This document shows, piece by piece, positions 18,881 through 27,784 of a DNA stretch of 64,000 bases (positions are counted from its first letter, which is position 1; every line of letters begins with the position of its first letter). This stretch comes from CAVYXF01 sp963772335 (GTDB lineage Bacteria; Pseudomonadota; Alphaproteobacteria; Rhizobiales; Rhodomicrobiaceae). The notes beneath the pieces were generated by a model. That model searched no databases. It was not told where the DNA came from and was given only the letters and a program-made list of their open reading frames with translations. The position numbers and the translations under genes were made by a program. The stretch spans positions 868,001-932,000 of the forward strand of contig CAVYXF010000001.1 of the NCBI GenBank assembly GCA_963772335.1. The letters are read 5' to 3'.

Positions 18881-18902
18881 GACACCACAACAGATGCGCC
18901 AA

Positions 18903-18917
18903 GAACGTTTCACGAAC
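18903..18917. promoter_or_regulatory. LexA (SOS) box upstream of the DUF763 gene
   Basis: The plus strand reads GAAC-GTTTCAC-GAAC, a perfect GAAC-N7-GAAC direct repeat. This is the reverse complement of the GTTC-N7-GTTC operator known for alphaproteobacterial LexA. It ends 78 bases before the DUF763 start in a short intergenic gap, a normal operator position. An eight-base pattern will also occur by chance about twice in a window this size, so location is the main support. Confidence 0.6.
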
Positions 18918-18920
18918 AGA

Positions 18921-18964
18921 GATTCTGCGTTATGCTTGCAGAATCAGTTCCTCACTGTGTGAGG
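18921..18964. promoter_or_regulatory. Two tandem inverted repeats before DUF763
   Basis: Immediately after the SOS-like box come two perfect small palindromes: GATTCTGC...GCAGAATC (18921-18945, nine-base loop) and CCTCAC...GTGAGG (18950-18964, three-base loop). They could be a terminator for the phosphoesterase gene, an operator, or leader structure. No T tract follows, which argues against a classical terminator. Confidence 0.4.
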
Positions 18965-18995
18965 AGCAGGATCAGAAAAAGGGAGCAGCAATGCG

Positions 18996-20279
18996 ATGAC
19001 GAGGCGGGCCGGAAGCGCCGATCTGCCGCTGCACGGCGGGCGTGTGCCGCGCTGGCTGGGTGAGCGCATGACCCGGCTCGGGGCGGTGATGTGCCAGGCT
19101 ATCGTCCATCATTACGGCCGCGACGAGCTGCTGCGGCGCCTCGCCCATCCCTTCTGGTTCCAGTCCTTCGGCGCGGTGATGGGGATGGACTGGCATTCCT
19201 CCGGCATCACCACGAGCGTCATCGGCGCGCTGAAACGCGGTCTCGCGCCGCTCTCCAGCGAGCTTGGCATTCATGTCTGCGGCGGGCGCGGCAAGCATTC
19301 GCGGGCGACGCCCGGCGAGCTGATCGCCATCGGCGAGCGCGTCGGCTTCGACGGGCAGGCGCTCGCGACCGCAAGCCGGCTGGTTGCCAAGGTGGACAGC
19401 GCCGCCGTCCAGGATGGCTTTGAGCTTTATCTGCATGGGTTCATCGTTGCCGATGATGGACAGTGGGTCGTGGTCCAGCAGGGCATGAACGGCGACAAGC
19501 GGCAGGCGCGCCGCTATCACTGGCTATCGGAGGGCCTCAGGAGCTTCGTCGAGGAGCCGCATACCGCCATCGACGGCGCGGCCCAAGGCCAGATCGTCAA
19601 CCTCACCGATCGCCGGGCCGGAGCCTCGCGAAACGGCCAGCTCGACCTGTTGCAGTCGCTTGGAGCCCATGGCATTGCCCGCGAGCTGGCGAGCCTCGAG
19701 CGGGTGGCGCCGGAGCCGCTCGCGAGCCGCGCAGAAGCACAGCCGCTGCTTCCGCATCTCACCATGCCGGCGCATCACGAGGTGCGACCGAGCGATGTTT
19801 TGCAGCCGCGCCTTGCCGCAACCCTCGCCGCGGCGGCCGACCGTGGTCCCGCCGATTTCGCCGAGCTGCTGCTGGTCCCCGGCGTCGGCGCGCGGACCGT
19901 GCGCGCGCTGGCCATGGTCGCAGAGGTCGTACACGGCGCGCCCTACCGCTTCACCGATCCCGCGCGCTTCTCCTTCGCGCATGGCGGCAAGGACCGTCAT
20001 CCCTTTCCGGTGCCGCTGAAGGTCTACGACCAGACCATAGGCGTGCTGAAATCGGCGATCCGGAATGCCAAGCTCGGCCGCGAGGAGGAGCTGTCAGCGC
20101 TCAAGCGTCTCGATGATCAGGCACGCCAAGTTGAACGCCGTGAGCAAGGGCCGTCAGTGGAGGCCGTTATCGCTGAGGAATTTGCTGCCTCACACAGCTA
20201 TGGCGGGCGCAGCGTGTTCGGCTGGGAGCCCGCACCCGACGCGGCCTCGCGGAAGTCGCGGGCTCCAACGGCATCGTAA
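18996..20279 (+). CDS. DUF763 family protein with HhH-like motif
   Basis: 427 residues from the ATG at 18996, with GGGAGCAGC upstream. The N-terminal half matches DUF763 (PF05559): RRAGSADLPLHGGRVPRWL, GMDWHSSGITTSVIGALK and CGGRGKHSRATP. Near residues 289-304 is ELLLVPGVGARTVRALAM, a helix-hairpin-helix-like pattern of the kind that binds the DNA backbone, followed by a conserved FSFAHGGKDRHPFPVP block. The function of DUF763 is unknown. A perfect SOS-box match upstream and the neighbouring 3'-phosphoesterase suggest a DNA-repair role; that is inference. The C-terminal 60 residues are charged and poorly conserved-looking. Confidence 0.85.
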   Translation: MTRRAGSADLPLHGGRVPRWLGERMTRLGAVMCQAIVHHYGRDELLRRLAHPFWFQSFGAVMGMDWHSSGITTSVIGALKRGLAPLSSELGIHVCGGRGKHSRATPGELIAIGERVGFDGQALATASRLVAKVDSAAVQDGFELYLHGFIVADDGQWVVVQQGMNGDKRQARRYHWLSEGLRSFVEEPHTAIDGAAQGQIVNLTDRRAGASRNGQLDLLQSLGAHGIARELASLERVAPEPLASRAEAQPLLPHLTMPAHHEVRPSDVLQPRLAATLAAAADRGPADFAELLLVPGVGARTVRALAMVAEVVHGAPYRFTDPARFSFAHGGKDRHPFPVPLKVYDQTIGVLKSAIRNAKLGREEELSALKRLDDQARQVERREQGPSVEAVIAEEFAASHSYGGRSVFGWEPAPDAASRKSRAPTAS

Positions 20280-20393
20280 CTTCGCTGGCGGCAGCGCCGG
20301 CAACGGCACCCCCTGGATTGCGGGCAAGACGGGGTCCCACGCATTGGCTTTGGTCCGAATCACTCTAGCTTGCCGGGCAGGCTGGAGGCTTGC

Positions 20394-22365
20394 ATGCGTT
20401 TTCCCCCATCTCTTCTCGACGAAATCCGCGCGCGCCTGCCGGTCAGCCAGGTGGTGGGCCGTCATGTGAAGCTGAGGCGTCAGGGGCGCGAATATGTCGG
20501 CCTCTCGCCGTTTAAGAACGAGAAGACGCCGTCCTTCACCGTCAATGACGACAAGGGCTTCTATCATTGCTTCGCCAGCGGGGAGCATGGCGATATCTTC
20601 ACCTTTGTGATGAGGGCGGAGGGGCTCTCCTTTCCCGAGACCGTCGAGCGCCTCGCCGAGGAAGCCGGCGTTCCCATGCCGAAGCTCACGCCCCAAGCTG
20701 AAGCACGCGAAGACGAAAGCGTGCGGCTGCGCAAGCTAATGGAAGCCGCCTGTGTGTTCTTCCAGGAGAGGCTGCGATCAGGAGCCGGGAGTCAGGCGCG
20801 GGAGTATCTCGATCGGCGGGGCCTCGCCGAGGCGGATATCGCAGGCTTTCGCCTGGGCTATGCGCCTAACAGTCGCTCAGCGCTGAAGGAGCATCTGGCT
20901 GGGAAAGGCTTCGCCACGGCGGACATGATCACCGCGGGCCTCTTGATTGCCGGCGACGACATTCCGGTCAGCTATGACCGCTTCCGCCACCGGCTCATCT
21001 TCCCGATCGGGGACTGGCGCGGCGGCGTCATCGCTTTTGGCGGCCGGGCGCTCGATTCCGACCAGCAGCCCAAATATCTGAACTCGCCGGAAACCCCGCT
21101 ATTTCACAAGGGCTCGGTGCTGTTCAATGCCGCCGCCGCGCGTAAGGCTGCGCATGAACGCGACTCGGTCATCGTCGGCGAAGGGCTATATGGATGTCAT
21201 CGCCCTCACCCGCGCCGGCTTCCCCAACAGCGTTGCCCCGCTCGGTACTGCCCTGACCGCCGACCAGCTTCAGCTCCTCTGGCGCATGGCGCCGGAGCCG
21301 GTCATGTGCTTCGACGGCGACAGCGCCGGCATGAAGGCCGCCTATCGCGCCGTTGAGACCGCGTTGCCGCTACTGCAGCCAGGCAAAAGCCTCAGCTTCG
21401 TCTTTCTGCCCGATGGCCTGGACCCGGACGACCTCTTGCGCCAGCAGGGCGCGACCGCCGTCGCTCAGGCGCTCAGCGAAACCCGCCCGCTCGTCGATGT
21501 GCTCTGGTCGAAGGAGCTGGCCGCCGGAACGTGGGAGACGCCGGAGCGGCGCGCGCAGCTTGAGACCCGGCTGAACGAGCTGGCTGGCTCGATCGCCGAC
21601 AGGACCGTGCGCCTGCATTACGAGCAGGCCATCCGCCGGCGGCTCCGCGAGCATTTTCAGGCATCGAGCGACCGGGGTGAGCGGTGGCCCTCGAGCTTGC
21701 CGACGAGGCGAGGAGGCGGCTATTCGTCCCAGACCTTTGCTCAAAGCGGCGCGGGAGCCCGCCGCGCGGCCACGGGAGGATTCACGGGCTCGAAACGTCC
21801 GGCTTTTCAAAATACCCCGCTTGGCACATACTCCCAAAGTCTTGTGGACAGTCCCTTGGTGCGCGCACAGCCCCTCGGACTTCCGCGGCGCGAGGCATTG
21901 CTCATGCAGACCGTGCTCAACCATCCTTGGCTGATGGACGGTTTTCTGGAAGACATTGCAGCCATCCAATTTGAGGCACCGGCGCTACAGCAGCTCCGCG
22001 ATCTCGTTCTTACGGCGTATTATGAGCAAAATCCTCTTGACAACGAGGGGTTGCGTAATCAATTGGAAAAGTCAGGCCATGCGAGTCTGCTGGCCCAGGT
22101 AAAGCACGCCATTACGCACAACAGCGATTGGGATACGCAGCCTAGTACATCGCACGAAGATGTCTTGAGAGGCTGGCGTCATAGGCTGGCGATGCACCGT
22201 AAAGCAGTTGAGTTGAAGCGGGAGCTGGAGTCGGCTGAGAAGGCATTTGCCAACGAGCAATCAGAGCAGAACTATCTCAGACTGCAGGATCTCTCCATGC
22301 AGGTTCTCAGCGTGGATGGCGCCGAGGCCGGTGCGGAGGGGCATAGTGCGCGATCGGATGGCTAA
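20394..22365 (+). CDS. dnaG: DNA primase DnaG (one-base frameshift)
   Basis: 656 residues when one surplus base is removed. The ATG at 20394 follows GGAGG. The N-terminal zinc-ribbon region keeps the fold sequence (EKTPSFTV...GFYHCFASG), but most zinc cysteines are replaced, as is usual in rhizobial primases. The Toprim core is split: the first frame runs into HERDSVIVGEG and then loses sense, while the next frame resumes with YMDVIALTRAGFPNSVAPLG. Deleting one G at 21183-21185 restores GEGYMDV. The metal-binding motif CFDGDSAG follows. DnaG makes replication primers and is essential, so a sequence error is likeliest. rpoD follows in the usual dnaG-rpoD order. Confidence 0.93.
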
Positions 22366-22680
22366 CGTTTGGTTCGCAAAATGCGCCAGCGTTTTGTGAA
22401 AATTAACCGAGGCGGGCTAGCCATTGTCTGAGACGGCTTCGCGGATGCGTTGGCGGGTGGTGAGCTGACTTCCTTTCTGCGACAACACGGAAATTCTCGA
22501 GAGGTCAGGCACCGCGCCTTGCTGGACAGCAACGGCCGCGTGTGCGTTTCGGCATAGGAGTCAACCGACGCGCCATCATTTTTTGCGCCCCCTAAGATCC
22601 GATACGGCATCTTGGTGCGTTAAGAGGGACGGCTCGCGTTGAATGTGGAAGCCTTAAGGAGGCGGCCATTGGAGTTTGGG
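22366..22680. other. dnaG-rpoD spacer
   Basis: About 315 bases upstream of rpoD. No RNA gene or ORF was recognised. It presumably carries the rpoD promoter; no consensus could be fixed with confidence. Confidence 0.35.
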
Positions 22681-24699
22681 ATGGCGACGACGGCTAAAGC
22701 GGAAGAACAGGAAACGCCAACGGGCGAGGCAACCGACGCCCCGCTCTTGGACCTTTCCGATCAGGCGGTAAAGCGCCTCATCAAGGTCGGAAAAACTCGC
22801 GGCTTCATCACCTATGATGAGCTGAACGAGGTTCTTCCCTCCGAGGAGGTCTCTTCGGAGCAGATCGAGGACATCATGGCGATGTTCTCCGAGATCGGCA
22901 TCAATGTGATCGAAGCCGACGAGGTGGAGGAGGCAGATGCCGGCGCCATCGAGGAGGACGAGGAAGATCGCGGCATCGCCGCCAATCTGCCCGCGGCCAA
23001 GCAGGACAAGAGCGCCGAGCCGACTGACCGCACCGATGATCCGGTGCGCATGTATTTGCGCGAAATGGGCGCCGTCGAGCTGCTCTCCCGCGAGGGCGAA
23101 ATTGCGATCGCCAAGCGCATCGAGGCCGGCCGCGAGGCGATGATCTCAGGCCTGTGCGAGAGCCCGCTGACCTTCCAGGCCATCATCATCTGGCGCGATG
23201 AGCTCAACGAGGGCAAGATCCTCCTGCGCGACATCATCGACCTGGAAGCCACTTATTCCGGGCCATTTGCGCGCGCCCCCGAAGGCACCCCCGAGCTGCC
23301 CGCGCCTGCCAATGGCGTGAACGGCGCCCATGTCGGCGAGCCTGCGGCTGCCGAGGAGGAAGCCGAGGAAGGGGAAGAGGGCGCGCCGCGTCCGAGCGAA
23401 GAGGACATCGACGAGGAGGATTTCGAGAACTCCCTGTCGCTGGCCGCCATGGAAGCCGAGCTGAAGCCCAAGGTGGTCGAGACCTTCGACAACATCGCCG
23501 GCAACTACAAGAAGCTGCGCAAGCTTCAGGACGAGCTGGTCGACCGCAAGCTGAATGACGATGCGCTCTCGCCCGCACAAGAGAAGCGCTACAAGAAGCT
23601 GAAGACCGAGATCGTCGCGGAAGTGAAGAGTCTGTCGCTCAACTCCAACCGCATCGAGGCGCTCGTTGAGCAGCTCTACGATATCAACAAGCGCCTGATG
23701 GGCCTCGAAGGGCGCCTCCTGCGCCTTGCCGACAGCTACAACGTCAAGCGCGAGGAATTCCTGCGCGAATATCAAGGTTCCGAGCTCGACCCGCACTGGG
23801 CTGACCGCGTCATTCAGCTCAAGAGCAAGGGCTGGAGGGTCTTCATCGACCGCGAGCATAGCCGCGTCGACGAGTTCCGCCGGGAAATCCAGAACCTCGC
23901 CTCCGAAACGGGCCTGGAAATCTCCGAATTCCGCCGCATCGTGAAAATCGTGCAGAAGGGCGAGAAGGAAGCCCGTGAGGCTAAGCGCGAGATGGTCGAG
24001 GCCAATTTGCGTCTCGTGATCTCGATCGCCAAGAAATACACGAACCGCGGCCTGCAGTTCCTCGACCTGATCCAAGAAGGCAATATCGGCCTGATGAAGG
24101 CGGTCGATAAGTTCGAATACCGCCGCGGCTACAAGTTTTCGACCTATGCCACCTGGTGGATCCGGCAGGCGATTACCCGGTCCATTGCGGACCAGGCGCG
24201 CACGATCCGCATCCCCGTGCACATGATCGAGACGATCAACAAGATCGTGCGCACCTCGCGCCAGATGCTGCATGAGATCGGCCGCGAGCCGACGCCTGAG
24301 GAGTTGGCCGAGAAGCTCGCCATGCCGCTCGACAAGGTGCGCAAGGTGCTGAAAATCGCCAAGGAGCCGATCTCGCTGGAGACGCCGATTGGCGACGAAG
24401 AAGATTCGCATCTGGGCGATTTCATTGAGGACAAGAACGCGATCCTGCCGATCGACGCCGCTATCCAGTCGAACCTGCGTGAGACGACGACCCGCGTGCT
24501 GGCGAGCCTCACGGCGCGCGAAGAGCGCGTGCTGCGCATGCGCTTCGGCATCGGCATGAACACCGATCACACGCTGGAGGAAGTCGGCCAGCAGTTCTCG
24601 GTCACCCGCGAGCGCATCCGCCAGATCGAGGCGAAGGCGCTGCGCAAGCTGAAACATCCGAGCCGCAGCCGCAAGCTGCGCAGCTTCCTGGACAATTAG
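22681..24699 (+). CDS. rpoD: Primary sigma factor RpoD
   Basis: 672 residues from the ATG at 22681 (GGAG six bases upstream); a TTG 14 codons earlier is also open. Region 1.1 is acidic, region 1.2 reads DDPVRMYLREMGAVELLSREGE, and a long non-conserved acidic insert follows. Regions 2.2-2.4 are classical (LVISIAKKYTNRGLQFLDLIQEGNIGLMKAVDKFEY split across neighbours, then YKFSTYATWWIRQAI), and region 4.2 has the HTH (TLEEVGQQFSVTRERIRQIE) ending LRSFLDN. RpoD directs housekeeping transcription. It is followed with no gap by the interrupted DUF6236-like gene. Confidence 0.98.
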   Translation: MATTAKAEEQETPTGEATDAPLLDLSDQAVKRLIKVGKTRGFITYDELNEVLPSEEVSSEQIEDIMAMFSEIGINVIEADEVEEADAGAIEEDEEDRGIAANLPAAKQDKSAEPTDRTDDPVRMYLREMGAVELLSREGEIAIAKRIEAGREAMISGLCESPLTFQAIIIWRDELNEGKILLRDIIDLEATYSGPFARAPEGTPELPAPANGVNGAHVGEPAAAEEEAEEGEEGAPRPSEEDIDEEDFENSLSLAAMEAELKPKVVETFDNIAGNYKKLRKLQDELVDRKLNDDALSPAQEKRYKKLKTEIVAEVKSLSLNSNRIEALVEQLYDINKRLMGLEGRLLRLADSYNVKREEFLREYQGSELDPHWADRVIQLKSKGWRVFIDREHSRVDEFRREIQNLASETGLEISEFRRIVKIVQKGEKEAREAKREMVEANLRLVISIAKKYTNRGLQFLDLIQEGNIGLMKAVDKFEYRRGYKFSTYATWWIRQAITRSIADQARTIRIPVHMIETINKIVRTSRQMLHEIGREPTPEELAEKLAMPLDKVRKVLKIAKEPISLETPIGDEEDSHLGDFIEDKNAILPIDAAIQSNLRETTTRVLASLTAREERVLRMRFGIGMNTDHTLEEVGQQFSVTRERIRQIEAKALRKLKHPSRSRKLRSFLDN

Positions 24700-25139
24700 A
24701 TGCCCGTTCGCGGCCTTGTCATTTCGCCGCCGATTGAGGTCGGCGGGGGTAGGCTGTATGTGAAAAGCTCAACACTAAATCCTCAAGAGCTCAGAACCTA
24801 TTTGCTCTTCTGGGACAAGTTGGACTGGCCAGATAACAACGTGGCCAAATTTACTCTCGGCCCTGATGAAGAGTTTCTGCAGGAAGCTGGAATACTGACG
24901 CGTGTCGCAGTTCGACTGAATTTATGCGGCGAAATCTCTGAATTATTTCGACAGGCTCACGTCGCCGGATTTGACCTGCTAGACCAAAGGGAGCCGGGTT
25001 GCTGGAGCTTGGCTCGTGGACCCAACTCCATCGCATTCACTGATAGCGAGGTTGTATCCGGTAGGGGGATTTTAGTGTCTCTGTATAACGCCGTCCCCGT
25101 TCCTGATAAAGATGTTCCTCTAGCAGGCTGTTGAAGAAG

Positions 25140-25484
25140 TCAGGCGTGTTCGCAGACAAAGGCAGAATCATCGCCGTTGTGGATATAGAAGTGGCCGACG
25201 AGGCGACCGGCGGTGCCGATCATGGCCCATCCGCGACCGCAGGCGGGATCATTTTCGTCGTGACCTTCCCAGGAGAACTCCGCACAGGCTGATCCATCGC
25301 GTGCGCCGTATCGAACGTCGAGGAAGCCCTTGAGCGCGCCGAAGGCGATTTCGCCGTCCGCCGAGCCTTTAAACGTGAGATGCGCCTCTTCGACGAGATC
25401 AAGGAAGTCCTCGCCCCAGTTGTCCATCTCAACGATGCGCCAGCGGCCGGCGAAGGCCTTGGCGAAGGCGGGAACCCTGGCCAT
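25140..25484 (-). CDS. Small protein encoded within the IS element
   Basis: 114 residues, starting at an ATG that overlaps the transposase stop by one base (TGATG), a translationally coupled arrangement. It is acidic, with RWRIVEMDNWGEDFLDLVEE near the start and GRLVGHFYIHNGDDSAFVCEH at the end, and has a beta-rich look with no DNA-binding motif visible. I do not recognise a family with confidence. It ends inside the left terminal repeat, so it is carried as part of the mobile element. It may be a passenger gene rather than a transposition function. Confidence 0.6.
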   Translation of the reverse strand: MARVPAFAKAFAGRWRIVEMDNWGEDFLDLVEEAHLTFKGSADGEIAFGALKGFLDVRYGARDGSACAEFSWEGHDENDPACGRGWAMIGTAGRLVGHFYIHNGDDSAFVCEHA

Positions 25485-26575
25485 CAGCCGGTCTCCGCCA
25501 TGAGTTTGGGCAGCCGGACCAGATTGTATGCGGCGGCTGCCAAGGTGAAGGCCCAGCCGACACGATCGCGGCCGCGTAACTTCGTCTTGTCCTGGCCGGC
25601 GACCGTCTTGATCCAGCCGAACGCCTCCTCAATGCGCTTGCGGATACGCTGGCTGACGCCATAGCCGCTGTGCCGGGTCGTGCGGCCGTCGATCGCCGAA
25701 CGTCGGCCGCTGGTGTTCCGCGCCACGTGCGGCGTCACCTTCATCGAGCGCAACTCATTGACGAAGTCCTGTGCATCATAAGCCTTGTCGGCGCCGAGCG
25801 TGATCGCTCGCGGCCGGTCGGCGCGCGCCTCGATCATGTGCAGCGCCGCTACCCGTTCGGCATGACCGTCAGCCAACGTCAGGCAGGCATCGACCAGCAA
25901 TCCGTGGCGGTTCTCCATCAATCCATGCCCCATGAAGCACAGCTTCGCCTCCTTGCCTTTGCCCTTCCTGTAGAGCCGCGCCTCGGGATCGGTGGCCGAG
26001 GCATGCGTGTGGTTGGTCCGCTTTTGGCCATGGAAGTCAGCTTCGGCATTGCGCCCGCCGCCTGGAACCGGCGGCTCGCCAGAGCCATCCCTCGGCTTGA
26101 CGCTCTTCATCGACGCCCAGGCCTCGATCAGCGTGCCGTCGACCGAGAAGTGATCGGTAGACACGAGCTTTCTCACCTTGGGCTGGGCCAGCACCGACGC
26201 CAGAAACTTCGCCGCGATATCGCCCTCCAGCAGCCGGTCGCGGTTCTTCGAAAACACCGAATGGTCCCACGCCGCGTCATCGACGCCGATGCCCACGAAC
26301 CAGCGGAACAGAAGGTCGTATTCCAGCCGCTCCATCAAGAGCCGCTCCGAGCGGATCGAGTAGAACGCCTGCAACAACATCGACCGCAGCAGCTTCTCCG
26401 GCGGGATCGACGGCCGTCCGATCGGTGAATACAGCACGGCGAACTCGCGCTCCAGCGCAGCAAGCGCTTCGTTCACGATCACCCGGATCGCCCGCAATGG
26501 ATGATCGCGCCGAACCCGCGCCTCCAAATCCACATAGCTGAAAAGCTCGCCTGTTCGAGTGTCGCCGCCCCGCAT
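25484..26575 (-). CDS. IS5-family transposase
   Basis: 363 residues, apparently complete. The N-terminal region has the DUF772-type segment SIPPEKLLRSMLLQAFYS and DLLFRWFVGIGVDDAAWDHS. The DDE catalytic core can be followed as the Asp in DHFSVDGTLIEAW, the Asp in TLGADKAYDAQDF and the Glu in RKRIEEAFGWIKT. These are the marks of IS5-family (transposase_11/DUF4096-like) enzymes that cut and paste DNA. The frame is uninterrupted, so the element may be active. Confidence 0.92.
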   Translation of the reverse strand: MRGGDTRTGELFSYVDLEARVRRDHPLRAIRVIVNEALAALEREFAVLYSPIGRPSIPPEKLLRSMLLQAFYSIRSERLLMERLEYDLLFRWFVGIGVDDAAWDHSVFSKNRDRLLEGDIAAKFLASVLAQPKVRKLVSTDHFSVDGTLIEAWASMKSVKPRDGSGEPPVPGGGRNAEADFHGQKRTNHTHASATDPEARLYRKGKGKEAKLCFMGHGLMENRHGLLVDACLTLADGHAERVAALHMIEARADRPRAITLGADKAYDAQDFVNELRSMKVTPHVARNTSGRRSAIDGRTTRHSGYGVSQRIRKRIEEAFGWIKTVAGQDKTKLRGRDRVGWAFTLAAAAYNLVRLPKLMAETG

Positions 26576-27081
26576 GCATCGGTCTCCGAATCCATTCGAA
26601 GCGAATGAATCACGCCCAGGGCCTGCCGACGAGCGACTTTTTCAACAACCTGCTAGCAGAGATTTTCGAATTTAGAGTTGGGCGGCGAGATGAACTCCTC
26701 GCCTTTCGCGTTCATCTGGAGAATCTCTATCAAAAAATTTCTTCGCAACCTGACTTCCAGTTGTCGGCCTCAAGTGAAAAGGCTCAGCTCGAAAAATCCC
26801 TTGCTGACTATGTCAGGGTAGCAAAGGAGTCACGCTGGCCATTCAAATTGACAAGTGAATTTAGTGCTAAATTAAATCTCTCTGCGAGCAAGGTTGGCGC
26901 TGCCTTTGCCCTCGGAACTGCCGCTAATGCGTTATCAGGTCCTGCCGCTGCAGTGGTTGCAAGCTTAATCCCCCTCATTGAGGTAAAGGGGGAGATAGGC
27001 CTCAAGGGAAAAAAGGCAACGACCACGCCTTTTGAATACGTGGCCAGCTACCATCGAGATCTGTTCATTTGATCTGAGAGT

Positions 27082-27112
27082 AGCCCCACGCTGGCGAGCG
27101 TGGGGCTTTTTA
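27082..27112 (+). terminator. Rho-independent terminator after the DUF6236-type gene
   Basis: The stem GCCCCACGCT/AGCGTGGGGC with a short loop is followed by TTTTTA. It lies 10 bases past the end of the interrupted gene and probably ends the dnaG/rpoD-side transcript. Confidence 0.85.
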
Positions 27113-27307
27113 TCACCCCGCCTCGCGGTGGGGGGTTGGGGACCGCGAGGGAAGGGAAGCGGAGGTTGCGGACCGCTTATGAGGCTCACTCTATCGCCGC
27201 CAAGGTGAACTTGCGATGAATGCGCCCGGCTCTCATGCCGGGCATTTGTTTTTATGGGCCGCCGCGTCTGCGATGCATCAAATGGTCGCCCGGAATGGAG
27301 GAACCAC

Positions 27308-27670
27308 ATGGCGCGAACCACCGTCGCAACCGCCTTCGACCGCGTCCGCCAGGCCGTCCAGAGCGCCGGCCTGCCGGGCATCGAGGAAGGCACCTCCCAT
27401 GGCGATCCCGCTCTGCGCGTAAACAGGAAATTCCTCTGCCGCATAAAGGACGCCGATACGCTCGTGCTGCATTGCCCGCTGGAGGAAAAGCAGCTGCTGA
27501 AGGAAGCCGCGCCCGAGATCTATTGGGAGACACCGCATTTTCACGGCTGGCCGGGCATCCTTGTCCGGCTCTCTGTAATCAGCGATCACGAGCTGCGTCA
27601 CCGGCTGGAACGTGTCTGGCGGCTGCGCGCGGGCAAGCGCCTCATTTCCAGCTTCGAGAGATCGGAGTAA
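27308..27670 (+). CDS. MmcQ/YjbR family protein
   Basis: 120 residues from the ATG at 27308, preceded by GGAGGAA. The sequence has the YjbR layout: an N-terminal helix with FDRVRQAVQS, the GTSHGDPALRVNRKFLCRI strand pair, then EKQLLKEAAPEIYWETPHFHGWPGILVRL and a C-terminal helix with WRLRAGKRL. YjbR proteins have a CyaY-like alpha/beta fold; DNA binding has been suggested but the role is unsettled. It is monocistronic by spacing, with pdxY about 115 bases downstream. Confidence 0.88.
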   Translation: MARTTVATAFDRVRQAVQSAGLPGIEEGTSHGDPALRVNRKFLCRIKDADTLVLHCPLEEKQLLKEAAPEIYWETPHFHGWPGILVRLSVISDHELRHRLERVWRLRAGKRLISSFERSE

Positions 27671-27784
27671 GAATGAACGCCGGGAGGCGCGATGGATCCG
27701 TCACGCTTTGCCGAAAGACGCTTCGGCCGGGGCCTATGCGCGCCGGAGCAATCGTATTCAAGCGTCATCGCAACCAGCGAGCAC

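Larger units (their letters stand above)
25124..26652 (-). mobile_element. IS5-family insertion sequence, complete
   Basis: A 1529-base element with 18-base terminal inverted repeats: CAGGCTGTTGAAGAAGTC at 25124-25141 and CAGGTTGTTGAAAAAGTC (complement) at 26635-26652, two mismatches. It is flanked by a 4-base direct repeat CTAG (25120-25123 and 26653-26656), the target duplication expected for IS5-group elements that insert at YTAR sites. It encodes a full-length transposase and a second small frame, both on the reverse strand. The near-matching ends, intact transposase and clean duplication indicate a recent insertion. Confidence 0.92.
24700..27072 (+). pseudogene. DUF6236-type gene split by an IS5-like element
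   Basis: The gene begins directly after the rpoD stop and is interrupted at 25120-25123. Removing the IS and one CTAG copy joins codon 140 exactly in frame to 26653-27072, giving a continuous 279-residue protein: the junction reads DVPLAEIFEFRVG. The N-terminus (GLVISPPIEVGGGRLYVKSS and LNPQELRTYLLFWDKLDWPDNN) resembles the DUF6236 family, whose function is unknown. The C-terminus ends with a hydrophobic alanine-rich stretch and FEYVASYHRDLFI. Base composition is clearly more AT-rich than its neighbours, suggesting horizontal acquisition. As it stands the product would stop at 25134 after three IS-encoded residues. Confidence 0.75.

Noticed and set aside
23146..24657. A 503-residue antisense ORF under rpoD
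   Set aside because: Shadow frame of rpoD; the sense strand is unmistakable.
24700..25134. A complete 144-residue gene after rpoD
   Set aside because: Its last residues are encoded by the IS terminal repeat; the real gene continues beyond the insertion.
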